Below, one piece after another: positions 1 through 14,018 of a stretch of 64,000 nucleotides of DNA; position 1 is the first letter of the stretch; every line of letters starts with the position of its first letter. Origin of the DNA: Neocallimastix lanati (nom. inval.) (Eukaryota; Neocallimastigomycota; Neocallimastigomycetes; Neocallimastigales; Neocallimastigaceae); the NCBI GenBank assembly GCA_016946835.1, contig JACVTC010000018.1:1610001-1674000 (forward strand). Reading direction: 5' to 3'. The notes below the pieces were generated by a model, which was given only the letters and a program-made list of their open reading frames with translations, did not search any database and was not told the origin of the DNA. A program made the position numbers and the translations under genes.

Positions 1-130
1 CACTGATAAATAAGTTTTAATATTGATAAAATAGTGATAAAATAAATTGATGGGTTGATAATTAATTTATAATAATATAAAGATATTGAAATATTTATAA
101 AATGAGCTCTATATAATAATTGAATATAAT
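1..130. repeat. Direct repeat, left copy (possible LTR remnant)
   Basis: About 115-125 bp here match 8678-8806 in the same orientation at roughly 85 percent by eye; both contain TTGATAATTAATTTATAATA-like text followed by ATAAAGATATT. The match may continue left of the window. The pair brackets the gypsy fossil at about 2.0-7.2 kb, so they could be its terminal repeats or pieces of another dispersed repeat. No TG...CA ends could be fixed. Confidence 0.5.
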
Positions 131-1960
131 AAACGATCCAATAATTCTTACTAAAAAATTAATAAAATGAAATTTAATAAAATATTGGAAAGTTTTCCAA
201 TTGTGAAGATGACAAAACAGTTTAATATATGGTCAAGTATAAAATTAAACCAGAATAATGGTTATCATTTATCAAGATGCCCCCCACGAAGACTCAAGCT
301 ACACGAAAGTGGAGATAAGCATTGCTATATCCTTTAAAATGGATATCACCGTTCATTTGCATTATAGAGTTAGGGTCCATAAGAGTTATTGAATTGAATT
401 TTTTTTTTTTTTTTAATTTACTTGGAGTGGTCCAACAACAATTGTAGGGTTCAAGTTTGGTTCGTGCTAGAAAAAAATTTCTAACAAAAACTAAAGATGA
501 AAGTCCCCAAGGCCTAATTTTTTTTTTTTTTTTTTAAGCTTGGTTCCTACGGTTCTTTCTTTTCTCTTGACTGTTGACTCAATACTTATATGTGTGTAAT
601 TTTTTTCACATTAGTAGTAGTACCTTCCTTAGTTTCTCGGTAGTGGGTGGGTCTTTTAGCAATATCAAAATAAAAAAAAAAGTGTTTCTTGCCTTCTCTT
701 TCAATATACCAACTCAAAACTAGAATGGTTTAGTGACGGTGTTCTTTTTTTTTTTTTTTTTTTTTTTTTGGTAGTAGTACAAATATGGGGCACATAAAAG
801 CAAAAGGTAGTTGGTAGTACTTCATCCCATGCCTTGTGTCCTTCACTCTGTCGCCTGAGTAACCTTTTTTTTTTTTTTCCTTATTTCTTTCATTTCTATT
901 TTCTGTGAGGCCATGAGTCCCAGGATGATAAGTAGTGGTATTGCTGAATTCCCACCTATACCTCATAAAGATCAAAGGAATATTTTGGGTCATATCCGAA
1001 GTTAAAAAATGGAACACTACCATCGTCGGTAGCAATCCCTTGAAAAGGGGAGGGGGGAAGAATACTCTATAACGGGCTAAAAAAAAAAAAAAAAAAAAAA
1101 AAATTTGTTGGATAAGTAAAAATTTTATGACTTCATATAGAGGTCACATATTTTTTTTTTTTTTTTTTTTTTACTTTTCTCGAGTTTCACTTTGGCCGCT
1201 GATAGGTTCAGAAGTAAAGTCCTACATTCAGCTCGAGTCAGTTGAATCAAATGAAAGAACAGCACTGTGTGTGAAATAGAGAAAATTATTGTTGGTCAAA
1301 TAAAATTACCATATATTTTGTATAAATTAAATTATTACTAAACAGTTTATGGTATTTCAATAAAAAATATACGAGGAGGAGCGTCTAGAGCCTTCATAAT
1401 ACAGAGTTTTTAGTTGGCTATTAAACTGGTTTCCAATGGTGAGAAACCATCCCTACCTGTTAAATTATCAAGTTATTAGTATAAAGTAAGGGAGGGAAGG
1501 AGTGGGAATAGCCAAAACGCTTTCTTCGAATAGAAGAAATGGTTTAGTGTTACTGAAAAAACACGGAAATACCCGACGTCCCCGAGTTAAATAACTCCGT
1601 AGGCTCTCTGGCGAAAATAATGAACTTCAGTCAGTCACCAAAGGCTGAAGGTTAGGTCGTCGATGGTAAAGCGATATTAAAACATCTATTTTTTAATTTT
1701 TTTTTTTATTTAGTGGTAAGGCTTAAAAACTGCAAAAAAACTTTTTAAAATTACCTTAAAATAAAATTCCATCACTACTCCGTATAAGTCTATTTAATAA
1801 AAATTAACATTGTTTCAACAATTATAAAAAAAATAAATAATAATAATAATAACAATACTTTTGGAAATTCAACTTTTCTTTTTTTGGCAGTCTTAAATTA
1901 AAATACTCAAAAGAAATTAAAAAAAAAAAAACAATTATTTTTAAAATAATCTGTTTCCAT
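131..1960. other. Non-coding stretch left of gypsy fossil
   Basis: No convincing gene is seen. The stretch holds many T or A tracts (for example near 400, 520, 745, 1081 and 1150) between segments of more balanced composition (280-370, 780-1060, 1360-1670). The balanced segments may be the long terminal or untranslated part of the neighbouring retroelement, but I could not match them to a protein. A 101-codon minus-strand frame at 730-1035 is mostly low complexity and is not called. Confidence 0.4.
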
Positions 1961-1969
1961 ACAACAATA

Positions 1970-2049
1970 GTAGGAATACAACATTTTTAAATTCCAGTTC
2001 CACCAAGAAAGAGGAAAGATGGATTCCCCTGGAGATCGTCGCTACTTTA

Positions 2050-2097
<48 letters not shown>

Positions 2098-2679
2098 CCA
2101 AGAGGAATCATGAATCTAAATCTCCGTGTTTCCGTCTGACCGATTTCAATTCACCAAGGATTCATTGATTCAATGAAAGTATGTATATATCATTTCTAGA
2201 CTTTATGGTTCCGCTCATGAATTGGGCTACGACTTTGACTTTAATTCGAGAAACAATGACCCCATGCCTGTGAATAATTATCAAGAATTTTACCTGCCAA
2301 GATTTTTAAGGCAGTATTTGGCCGCCAGGACTCCACTTTTTATTTACCAATCAGAAATTGAAAAACAATAAATTAAAAAAAAAAAAAAAAATCGCTTTTG
2401 GAGAAATAATAAAAAAATTATATCCTCGAAGTTTAATAAATTTTTTATTCCCTGAGGAAATTCATCCTTGGAATGAAGGAAGAAGCCAAAATGGAATTGC
2501 TTTTTTTTTTTTTTTTTTTTTTTTTTTATCAATGGATTGATCAATCCAATTGATACCAAAATTTAGGAAATGTTCCCAAGGAACAAGATGTATGCGCTAT
2601 AAACTATCGTCTCCAGAATATAGGAAGTCCCTTCCCTACCCATAGGAAATTTTAAAATCCAATAAAAAATAGTCCAAAT

Positions 2680-2710
<31 letters not shown>

Positions 2711-2804
2711 GAAATAATAATTATGGAAACAACAACCATCGAAGACTATAGAGTTGAAAAAAAAAAAAGCCTTTCAGTTTCAAAACTAAAGGACTTTTTT
2801 CTAA

Positions 2805-2852
<48 letters not shown>

Positions 2853-5800
2853 AAAGAACATCTTTGTGCCTATGATGAATTCTGCCAATCATTCTCCTTA
2901 AGTGAGGCCCCCCCTCTCTCTCTCTCTGGTTTAAAAAAGAAAAGAAAGCTTCTTCAAGAAGCTCTCCTCCTCCTCCTCCTATCACTAAATCCTGAACCCA
3001 TTGCTATTCCAAAAAAAAAAAAACAAGAATCTCTGACCAACCAGAGGTAAAAAAAAAAACTACTAATTTTTTTCAAAATTCACTCTTATCTTTAACGCTC
3101 CCAATATTTCAACAGAAAAACCAAAAATTCCTTCTAGACAGCGGCTCCCAACTCAATTGTAATAGAGGTGTACTTTGCTTTAAAAAAAAAATAATATTCC
3201 TTACTTACTCCTCAGAATGCAATCTCTCTAACGTATCTGGTATAGGTGGTATTCAATCAATCATTCATTCGTAAAAATTGCTCCAATCTCTTTAAAATAT
3301 ATATAAAAAAAAAAAAAAAGACCATAGATATAAAACAAGTTTCTACGTTTATTGATCTTTCCTTCCTCGTCCTCTCGTACTGCGTTATTTTAAGGCATGA
3401 ACTTGGCTAGCTAGAAATCCATAATTCCAACCATAAACTTTGCCTCAAAGGAACTCTCTTTTTAAATCAAAATCCACGGTATTTCTAAGTATTTCTAATT
3501 GTCTTGCACTTCCTACTACCTTTACTACTTACTTATGTTCCTTTAAATACTTCTATTAAACAAAATGGCAAAAAAAAAAAGAAAATAAAGAAATCAAAAA
3601 AAAAAAAAAAAAATTACTTCCATTTAAAGACGTTTTCAGGGAAATATATGTGAATGAATTACCTCCTCCTAGGTCTTGTCTTACGATGACGTTGAGAAAA
3701 ACAAAATCCCTAACACCGTTCTTTTTTTATGAACCCATCTTAACCCTTTAACCAAAAAAAAAAAAAAAAAAGAATCGACGGCACTTAAAGGAATATATAG
3801 AGACAAAATACTATCAAAAAGGTTTCATTTGGAACATCTCAAAATCCCCTGACGGTGGTGGGTGTGCCTATTTTCTTTGTACTTAAAAAGAAAAATGATG
3901 AATTAAAAATGGTCAGTTGACGACCAACCTCTGAATGATATCACACAATTCGCAAATTGTTAAAACCTTTTGCTATGAATCAATGACAAAGGCTTGAACC
4001 CCTAGCCAAAGGTAGCCAAAGGAAAAAAAAGGTCTTCTCAAAAACTCGATCTTCACTCTGACTATCATCTTGTCAGAATTAAAGAGGGAGATGAATAACT
4101 AGACTGAGCTTTGACTTGTATCTACGGTTATTTATGAATAGTTTAGTCATGCCTTTCTTTCAGGCTTAAAAGAATGCTCCTGCTGTAATTCTAACACCTT
4201 ATCAAGGACGTTCTCGAAAATATTCTTGGAAAATTTCGCATACTACTACATCTTCCTCTCCACACTTAGTAAACACACTTCAAACATCTAACTGAGGCTC
4301 TCTCAATCCTCAGAAAAATCTGTTTTATATGCTAAACTTGAAAAATGTGAATTGTGCGTTCCCTAATTTGAATTTCCTTGGACATAGAATATTTTCCTCT
4401 GACGGTAGCTTTTTATGCACTCTAAAAGGATTTCCTCTATATTCTTAAATGGCCTATCCCTACCAATATAAAAACAACTTCAATCACCCTTAGGACTTTT
4501 TAACTACTATTGACGTTTTCTTTTTTCCTGGTTTAGCGGCTCTAACTTCATTTACTTTTTTAGAAAAAAAATTGATAAATTAGTTTTGGACATCCTAAAA
4601 TCAAAATCAAAAAAAAAAAAAAGAAAAATTTGATGAATTTAAAAATCCAAATATCCAAATTCTCTTCCGCTCCCGTACTTGCATACCCAAAACCGTGATC
4701 TCCTTTTTCCTTGTCGAAACAAAACAAGACAGCATCAAGTTCACTATCCTCTCCCAAGTTTCTCAAAAAAAGACAAATAAAATTCATCCTATTACATTCT
4801 TTTCTAGATCCCCTACTGCTACTGCTGCTGCTGCTAAAAAAAAAAAAAAACTACTCAATTTATGATAAAGAACTTTTTAGCAATCATTGAAATCTTAGAA
4901 CAATGAAGACCACTTTTAAAAAAGGAATTTCCATCCCATTCCCCATTTTCTCCAATAATCGTAATCTTTTGTACCAAAAGAAAAAGAAACCTGAAAAATT
5001 GTCTCGAAGACTTGTTCGTTGGGCTCTTTTCTTAATCAGAATTTAACTTTTTTTTTTTTTTTCTTTTTTTTTTTTCAATATCCCCTGTTGTATAGATGTG
5101 ATTATTTCAATCACATTTTAAATTAAAAAATTTTTCTTGCGTAATTCAAAACTATAAATTATTTTTTGAAATAATAAATAAAATAAACAAATCATATGAA
5201 CTAAATTTTTGAAATATATTCTTTAAGCCACAAGACAAATTTTTAATGTAACAATTTTCGTAAAAAAACTAATTCTAGAAAAAATATTGTTTTACAATGA
5301 TTAAAATCAATTGAATAAAGTTTAGAACAAAATAAATTAATAATTTATTTTGTGAAAATTAAGTTTCAAAATTTAATTATAACTCTTTTAACATTGTTTT
5401 TAAAAATGAAAATAAATAAAAATTTTACTTATAATATTAAAAGAATAAATAGATAATAAATGTACTTAATTTTAATTATTTAGTATTAAGTTTAATTAAT
5501 AATTATATTTTTCTAAATTTAGCTAGAGTTTATAAATTTATTATTTAATAAAATTCATTAGGATAGTTTTATATTAGAATATATATATTTTAAATAAATT
5601 AATATATTATTAATGTATTTAGGAAAAGTATAAATAGAAGATACTTTTCACTTTTCTTTTTTTTTTTCGATGTAATTGTTATTTGTTATAATTTAATAAA
5701 GAAGAGAAAAATTAATAAACGAATTATTATTAATAAAAATTTAAAAAAAATTATATTTTATATTCTTTACTTATGTGTTAATTTAAATTCTTAAATTTGT

Positions 5801-6443
5801 TATTGTAATCTGTTTCGCTTTTCTTTTACACCTATCATGCAGGAGCTGCTAATGGTAAACCTAATGCACTTTCTCCGAAAGACCCGATTATTGAATTAAA
5901 AGGAAGCACTATCCTCTGATATTCCTTTCAACGTCTTAAAACCTTTGAATTTTTTCGTTGCTGCTTCCATATTGCCTCTTTAAATGAGCGATCAAATACT
6001 CCATGAATACAAGAATGACAAATAGTATAAAGAAATACGCAAAAAAAAAAAAAAAAAAAAAAACTCAATTCTAAACAAAACTTTCCAAAATCTTTTATAA
6101 ATTTTCTTTTAGCAACAACTAACAACTTCTTTACTCTTCAATGGAAAACTCTCTGTTCCCTCTAACTGTCGTTTTTCCGTATTGAATATCGGTCATGATT
6201 CACTATCTGCCGTTCATTTTGGTTTTCAAGAAAAACTTTCTCTTTAATCAATCGCAACTTTTAATTGAATTTTTATAAATTAAAATTAAAAGTGGTCATC
6301 TATGCTAAAAGATATTAAAGAATATATTAAATCTTGTGAAATCTGTTGTCGCTCATAGGATTTCAGACGCAAACCTTTTGAATTTCTGAAACTATAACAA
6401 AATATTATAATAAATATAAAAACACTGAAAATAAAAAATTGCT

Positions 6444-6498
<55 letters not shown>

Positions 6499-7200
6499 TT
6501 TTTTTTTTTTTTTTTTAAAAATTTTATTTATTTATATTTATTATAATACTATAAGCCTCAAGGGTTGATAGAGTATTAATATTTTCTACAAAAAGTTTTA
6601 TTAAAAATTAAGTCTTATTAACTAAAGAATTAAAATAAAAAAAAAAAGAAAGAATATTTTTTATTATAAATTTTACTTCAATTTATATTTTTTTTCAAAA
6701 GTTTAAGTTATTAAAAAATAAAAAACAAAAGTTTCTAAAAAATTCTTAAAAATCGAAAATTTTAAAAAAAAATAGAAAATAATAGAACTAAGAATATAAT
6801 AGAATAAATTTTAATTAATTAAACATAATAATTATCAAGAAATTCTAGTAATTTCTTGAATTACAAAGAATCTTCTAGATATTTTTAGAATAAAACTATA
6901 AAATAATAATAAATGTGAATCAAACCTTAAGTAGTTTGATTCATGGTATAAGTTACTAACAACTATACAAGTAATAATATTTCTTAAATTTAATTATTTG
7001 TTTTAAAAGTTTATTGAAAAATAATACTAAATATTAAAATTTAAAAATAATAAAATCATTGTAATTATTGATTCTGTTATAGAAACCACTCGAAATTCCT
7101 GACCAATCTTGGACTTCGCTTTCCATAGAGTTTGTCACTGATCTTCACTCTTCTAATGAATTTACTTGTATTCTTGTTGTGCTTTTATTAATTCACTTTA
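1970..7200 (+). mobile_element. Ty3/gypsy LTR retrotransposon fossil A
   Basis: Pieces of a gypsy polyprotein lie in order on the plus strand. Gag-like text at about 2020 (GDRRYFKRF) matches the gag start of the second gypsy fossil at 36.7 kb. Reverse transcriptase text lies near 4360-4400 (LGHRI followed by SSDG), RNase H text at about 4880-5040 (LLYQKK, RRLVRWA), an integrase zinc-region piece at about 6300-6390 (SCEICC) and an integrase core start at about 7080-7190. The element is interrupted by AT-rich filler, including a TTTA microsatellite, and has very many breaks. It is an old dead copy, clearly more decayed than fossil B. Confidence 0.75.
6440..6510. repeat. (TTTA)n microsatellite
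   Basis: About 16 uninterrupted ATTT/TTTA units followed by a T tract, lying inside the gypsy fossil A region between its integrase zinc-region piece and its core piece. Confidence 0.9.
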
Positions 7201-10050
7201 CTTTTAATTAATTTTATTAATTAACTTATTACTTAATTATTTAATCAACTTTACAAATAATTTGAAATAGAACATCGGTTAATTAATTAAATATTATTTT
7301 AAAATTTTAAATAACACGAAAAACTTATTTTTATAAGACATATTTCAAATAACTTTCCTTTTTCAAATTACACTGACATGTTGTGTTTAACACCATTCGT
7401 TACAATTATATAAAATTAAAAAAAAATAATACATGATTGATTAAATAAGCCTTTAGACTTAACTAATTAAAAAATAACTAGTTTAACAAATTTATATATA
7501 ATACAAATGTATTAAAATACCCAATAATATCGTTACATAACCACATTATTGCTAACTGTTTGATAGTACTTAGTACGTACCTTCTAGAGATAATATATAT
7601 TAATTACCATAGTCTGGTAGTAAGTTACAATGACTCCCAAGCCTGACTACCAGGATTTGATTTACACTTTTTATCCTAAATCGATAATAATTTTTTAGTT
7701 TAATTAACTAGATTGTTATAGAAGTTACGAGAGTTTCTTTGGTTAAATAGTTAAACTGAATGAAACTGAAAAGTTCTATCTTAATAATTAATATTTATTC
7801 CTTTTTCCTTAAGATTCACTTTCTAAAAAGAAATCGAGATTTCTTGAACTTTCATTATACTAAACTTTTTCAGAAACTGTTTTTCCAAAAAAAAAATATA
7901 AATAAATGTGAATTCCGTTCCTAAAGAAAAAATAATTTTTATTCATACCTTAATTAATTTATTAATTAGTTAATAAGTAATTTGAAATATTACGACGACT
8001 AAATTGATTATAAATAATATTTTATTTTTTATAATTCAATAAATTAATGAAATATTTTTTCTGATAAAACAAATTACTTATTTTTACTGTAGCTATTGAT
8101 ACTTTAAACTAATAGAAATAGATAAGACATTTCTTTAAATAAAGTATTTATTATTATTATTATTATTATTTTTTTTTTTTTTTACTTTTTTCTTATATGT
8201 TATATCTATATTATCATTATAATTATTTGAATTTTAATAAATAATAATTCTATGTTATTATATTGTTAATTATTTATTAATAATTTAAAAAGAAATATAA
8301 TATTAAAAGAATTTTATCTTGTTTTGTTAAATTTTCAATTTGTGATTTAGTAATAGTTTATTGAGTATAATATTTAATTTTTACAAATATTTAGAAAAAA
8401 AAAAGTATTATTTAAATTATTAATAATAAAATTTATAAAAATTTATTAGATTTATAAATATATTGTTTATAATAAATCATGTAATAATAATATAAATATT
8501 TTCTTTTTTAAACTATATTTTTTTTAGTGATATTTTTAAAAAGAGGTTTATTTTGAAGGAATTATTAATATTTAAAATGGTAAAAAGAATGAATTTTAGT
8601 AATAAATTATCAAAAATTGATAAATATATTAGTAATCATAAATTTTTGGTTTAGTATTTTCCAAAGAATTAAATTATACTGATAATTAAGTTTTAATATT
8701 AATAAAATATTGATAAAATAAATTGATATATCGATAATTAATTTATAATAATATAAAGATATTAAAATACTGATGAAATAGACTATATATATATTGTTAA
8801 TATAATAATTAATATAGTAATTGATATATATATTATAAACATTAATTATTAATGAATATAACGATTAATGTGAATAATAAAGTAGCAATTTATAATTGTC
8901 AAAGTTAATCTATTAATCCTAAATCGAAACATTTTAATATAAAATATCATCATATAAGGGATCTAATAATAGGAAACAAAGTGAAATTAGAGTACTTTAA
9001 ATCAGAAAGAAACTTGAGCCGATGGATTCATTAAATATCTCAGTAGCATACAAATAGATAATTTTATAATTAAACTATCTATAAAATTTATGTCAAACTC
9101 GGGGTAATATTAACAAAACTAAGATTTCGTTGCTAAAATTTTAGATTTGAGGAGTAATATTATTATTTACATTGCATGAATATAACCAATAAAATTATAG
9201 AATAAAAATACATATAAATAAGTAAATTTTTATCCTTTTAAACTCAAACTAAAAATATTAACAAAAATAAAAAGTCAAATAAATGTTTCAACAAAATATT
9301 TTAATAATAATAATAATGATAACAATATTTTTAAAATATTTAAATATTTTAAACATAAAACTATTAAAAATTAATTTATAATTATAAAAATAATATAATT
9401 AGAAAATAATATATATGTGTTTTAAACATATATTTAAGTATAATATAAATAAATGCACGTGACATCCTTTTAAATTGTTTGAAATTAATTATTAATAATA
9501 AATCTTATTTATCAATATACTCAGAATTATTAAACAAGAGTTCATATTATTAATTATTTCAGTATATAATATTTATTATTAAATAAACTAATTATTTAAG
9601 TGTATAATTGAGATTTTCATATTAAATTTTAATAATAGATAAAGAAAACTTTAAATACTATTCTATTATTCTAAAATTTAAATAAACTATTCAAAGTTTA
9701 ACCTAAACAATCTTATTCTAAAATAATCTATACCAAACTATACTAATCTGTACCTTAAATTATTTTTTTTAGTAAAGTTTAGTTCATTTTAGGATATTTT
9801 ACTTTAGCTAAACTGTTTAATATTCCTTTAATATTTAAACTAATTAATCTATAATTTTTTTTTTTTTTTTTTACAAAAATTAATATTTTACTCACTTATA
9901 AAGCACTAAACTATAAAAATATAATTATTAAACATTTTAAAATTAATAAACTATTTAAAGTATATATTTATCTATTATAAACTATTTTAAATTTACTATT
10001 TAAACTTTAGAAAATATTAAAAGAATAATTAAATAATTAATATATGATAA
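7201..10050. other. AT desert
   Basis: No gene is recognised. The sequence is AT-rich with short tandem ATT runs near 8148-8172 and T tracts near 9857. It contains the right copy of the direct repeat (8678-8806). Confidence 0.5.
8678..8806. repeat. Direct repeat, right copy
   Basis: Counterpart of the repeat at 1-130, same orientation, about 85 percent similar by eye. It lies about 1.5 kb downstream of the last recognisable gypsy integrase text, a plausible place for a decayed 3' terminal repeat. Confidence 0.5.
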
Positions 10051-10119
10051 ACCTTAAATATCAAATGGCCGTTTTGGTTAACAAGATATTAATATAATAT
10101 ATTATTGTAAAAATGATAA

Positions 10120-10651
10120 TTATATTGATATGGTGAAGGGTGTTATTATAACTAAATTTATTAGATTTAATAATATATATTATTCAATTTTTGATCATTC
10201 ATATTTTTATTATGATAAAGCTCCATATAATTTATGTGATGATGAGGAATGTTTTTACAAATCGTGTAAAAATTAACTATGTAAAGCTCAATATTATGTG
10301 ATTAGAATAAATAAACAACTTAATATTATGATAATTACATTTTTATTTATAATTATATCTATTTTTTGTGGCATTTATTATTGTTGTAAAATGAAAAAAA
10401 ATTTCATGAATATTACTTATAATCTTCATAATAAAAAAAAATATATTTATTTTTTAAAAAATACTTTGAAGGAAAAAAAAAAAGGTTTATGTGATAATGG
10501 AGGACTATGTTTCAATAAAATATATTTTATTGAAAATTGTCAAATAAATCTTACTAAGAACAATAAATATGCTATCATTTTAAGCTTTTCTTTTAAAGAA
10601 GATACTTCTAATATATTTATTAGTATTAGAGTTCTTTTAGATTTATATTAG
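10120..10651 (+). pseudogene. Unidentified single-pass membrane protein relic
   Basis: A plus-strand frame reads a Tyr/Asp-rich segment with clustered cysteines (LCDDEECFYKSCKN near 10230-10275), one in-frame stop at 10274-10276, and then an open frame of about 117 codons. That frame carries a hydrophobic segment (IMIITFLFIIISIFCGIYY) and a soluble tail with more cysteines (GLCDNGGLCF). This suggests a Cys-containing ectodomain, one membrane span and a cytoplasmic tail. I do not recognise the family. No clear start is visible upstream, where NGRFG-like text may be part of the same relic. It may be a dead gene or the last exons of one. Confidence 0.35.
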
Positions 10652-11660
10652 CAATTTCTATTATAATTCCTTTAGGCTTTCTCTTTTAAATAGAATTTAA
10701 ATTTAACGATTTATATTCAAATAATAATAATTTTGTTAGTAATCCTTAGTTTGATTCATAATGATCCATATGTCATGAACATTATTGATTCTATTTTTTA
10801 ATAAAAAAATTTTTTTTCGATTAGAATAACAGAAACGAAAATGTCATTATCGTTACAACTAAATTAAGCAATTATAAAGTATTAAAAAGTATTTTAAGAA
10901 AAATATCAAACGAAAAAGAAAAGGAAATTTAAATCTATAATCAAATTCACCTTGGTAACACCGCTCTTCATTAAACAATCTTATAAAGAATAGATATACC
11001 ATCAATTTATTAATAAACTACAAAGAAAATCCATATATTAATATTTAATAATAATAATTTTTTCTAAAAGAAAAAAAGATATTGATAAAAATGAAAATAG
11101 TAGATTGAGATGTGAATAAATAAAAAAAAAAATTTTTTTGTAGTTTTAGAGTGTTTCTTTTTAATTATCTTTAAATAATAAATATTTTTTTACTTTTTCT
11201 TTTTTTTTTTTACTTTTTACTTTTTTCTTTTTTTTTTTTTTTTTTTTTTTTTTTTATTTTTATTTTTACTTTTTTATATTTTTGAGATTAATCGAAGTTT
11301 ATTATTTCATTCATTGAAAGACAAAATATAAAGAGAAATTAAAAATAGTAAAAAAAGAAAGAAAATTAAAAAATAAAAAAGAAAATACTCCCAACGAATT
11401 ATTTCATCGAACATTGGCATTAATCTATAGAATAAATGTAATATAAAATAAAACATAATTTAATAATATTAATAATAATATCATTATTATTATTATTACT
11501 ATAGAACATCATTTTTTAAAATTATAATAATAATAGTCATATGATAATAATTAATAATGGATACAGGTCATGAATTTGAGCTCTTGCAAGAATTCTAATT
11601 TAATTCAATATTATACAATATAGAGGGAATTATATTTATAAGACTAATTCTTTTTTCTTT

Positions 11661-11691
<31 letters not shown>

Positions 11692-12077
11692 TTACAGTGA
11701 AATATGATGAAATGAACTTTTAATATAAAATAAATATATTATTTTATTAGCTTACTAAATGAAAAAGAAATCAAAATTAAGAAATTTTCAACATTTTAAA
11801 GATTAAAACATAATATTTTCATTTTACTTTATTTATTATGATTTAATTTATAATTATATATAAAAAAAAATTATGATTTATAATTATATAAAAAAATTAT
11901 GAAAAATAAAAAAAAAATTAATAAAAACATTAATAAATGTTCAGTTTATATTTATTAATATTATTACTATTACGACTTTTTCAAGTATGCTTTTTTTAAT
12001 TTTATTATCAATATAAAAATAAATGAGAGTGAAAAAAATTGATATAAAATTAGTTATGTAATTTTATCCATTTATTT
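10652..12077. other. Intergenic AT-rich stretch
   Basis: Holds T tracts (11195-11255, 11650-11690) and ATT microsatellite runs near 11470-11500. It contains the 3' flank of the receptor gene on the minus strand. No gene is recognised. Confidence 0.5.
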
Positions 12078-13648
12078 TCAATTATTAGTTGTTGTATAGT
12101 TGAAAGTAGAAGTAACACTTAATTCTTTTGAATAATGATAATTAATCATTCTTCTAAAGAAAGATGAGTTACTAGTCATTATCGATGATGGGTCTTCATT
12201 CTCTTCAGAGTTTTGCGTTGTTTTACTTATATAAATAGAAGAATGAATATTAGTAGACTTCGATTGATTGATATTAGTACTATTAATAAAGTTTTCGTTA
12301 ATATTGTTAATAAATTGTATTTTTAAGTTTTGTTTTCTAGTAAATCCTAATAATATTCTGAAACCATATAAAAATATGTAATTTGAAAGTGAAACAACTG
12401 TTGCAATAAATATTTTAAATATAAAATATAAAACGTAATTTTTCAATTTGATGAGATAGAATATGTATATTATAAAAATAGAGAGTATATCGATATACAA
12501 AGCTGCTACGATAAATCTAAGATCATACATAATTACTGAAATATTCCATTCAACAAATATCAGTAATAGCATTAGAGTCATTACCACTATTTTATAAATT
12601 AACATGATTATAATACTATATTCTCCATTAAATTTACATATTTCAAAATTTTCACCATTCTCATTAAAAATTTTTTCTTTAGTGTATGGATTTATTAATA
12701 AAGTACTCCATAGGCAAATATCAATCAAAATATTAAATAATAAAAACAATATTCGATGATTGTTTACCCATTTTGATATTTTATTATATTCAGGAAATTG
12801 AATTATTAGTACATATAGTATGGGACATACATTAAATGTAAATCCTATGGATAACGATAATGGTAATAAATGACATTTTAATTTACTAACTGGCCCATAA
12901 CTAAAAAATTGAGAACAAAGAATCAAAACTGTTCCTATTACAGTTATAATCCATAAGTCATCAGGTAAAAATGAGAAAAATGGTTGGAAATTTTCTTTAA
13001 AAATGAATATTAATGATAATAGCATTAATACCGATACAATAATTATATATATAAAACAAATCAGTCCTACATATGTATTATTGGTACTTAAGTCTATATG
13101 ATATATTTTTGTTACATCGTAAATTTGCTTAAGCGTTTCATCCATAGTTTGGTTTTCAAATAAATATTGGTAAATACTACTTTGATATTTTTTCCAAGCA
13201 TCATCTTTTCTATTCTTTATAAATTCAGGCTCAATAATAATTTGTGAATTTTTAAGAACATCACATAATTCATTTTTACAGACTTCTTCATCATACCATA
13301 AATCTTTTATAACTGTAATAGTTTTTTTTAATATAAATTTATTTCTTTGATACTCTTTAGAAGTAAAAAATTTTAGTACTTCTAGTGCTGCTTCTTTTTT
13401 ATTTTCTGCTATATTTTTAATAATACCCATATTATTTCCATCAACTGTAGTACCAGAAATTCCCTCATTAATTCCAGGTAAAATCGATAAATGATGAAAT
13501 GACTGTATCATATTTATTAATGGTTCACTTACAAGAAAATATTTTAGAAAAATAAATTTTCCATCCATTAATTTTGAAAATGTAAAATTTTCATTAGATC
13601 TAAATATATTATCTATTATGGTTATTTAAAATATTTATAACCATATTA

Positions 13649-13684
<36 letters not shown>

Positions 13685-13987
13685 TTATTTATATATTTAT
13701 TATAGAATTGAAAATCACATAAACTTATATTATTAATTTTTATTGTATGTACCTGAAGCTATTTCTTCTTTTAATTTTTTCAACATTTTTAATGAATTAA
13801 CAAAACTTTGATCTTTTGGATCTGGATAGGTAGAATTATACGAATCTCTACTAGAATATATAAACTCATAAATTGAATATAAACCAAGCTTTGAATCTAA
13901 TATATATATGATATTTTTTTTTTTGAATTTACAAAGATTATAATTATTTAATATGTTAATTTTTATTATTTCAATTTTAATAATTAC

Positions 13988-14018
<31 letters not shown>

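Noticed and set aside
730-1035. 101-codon minus-strand frame
   Set aside because: Lys-run low complexity at one end, no domain, no start context; probably chance within a balanced-composition segment.
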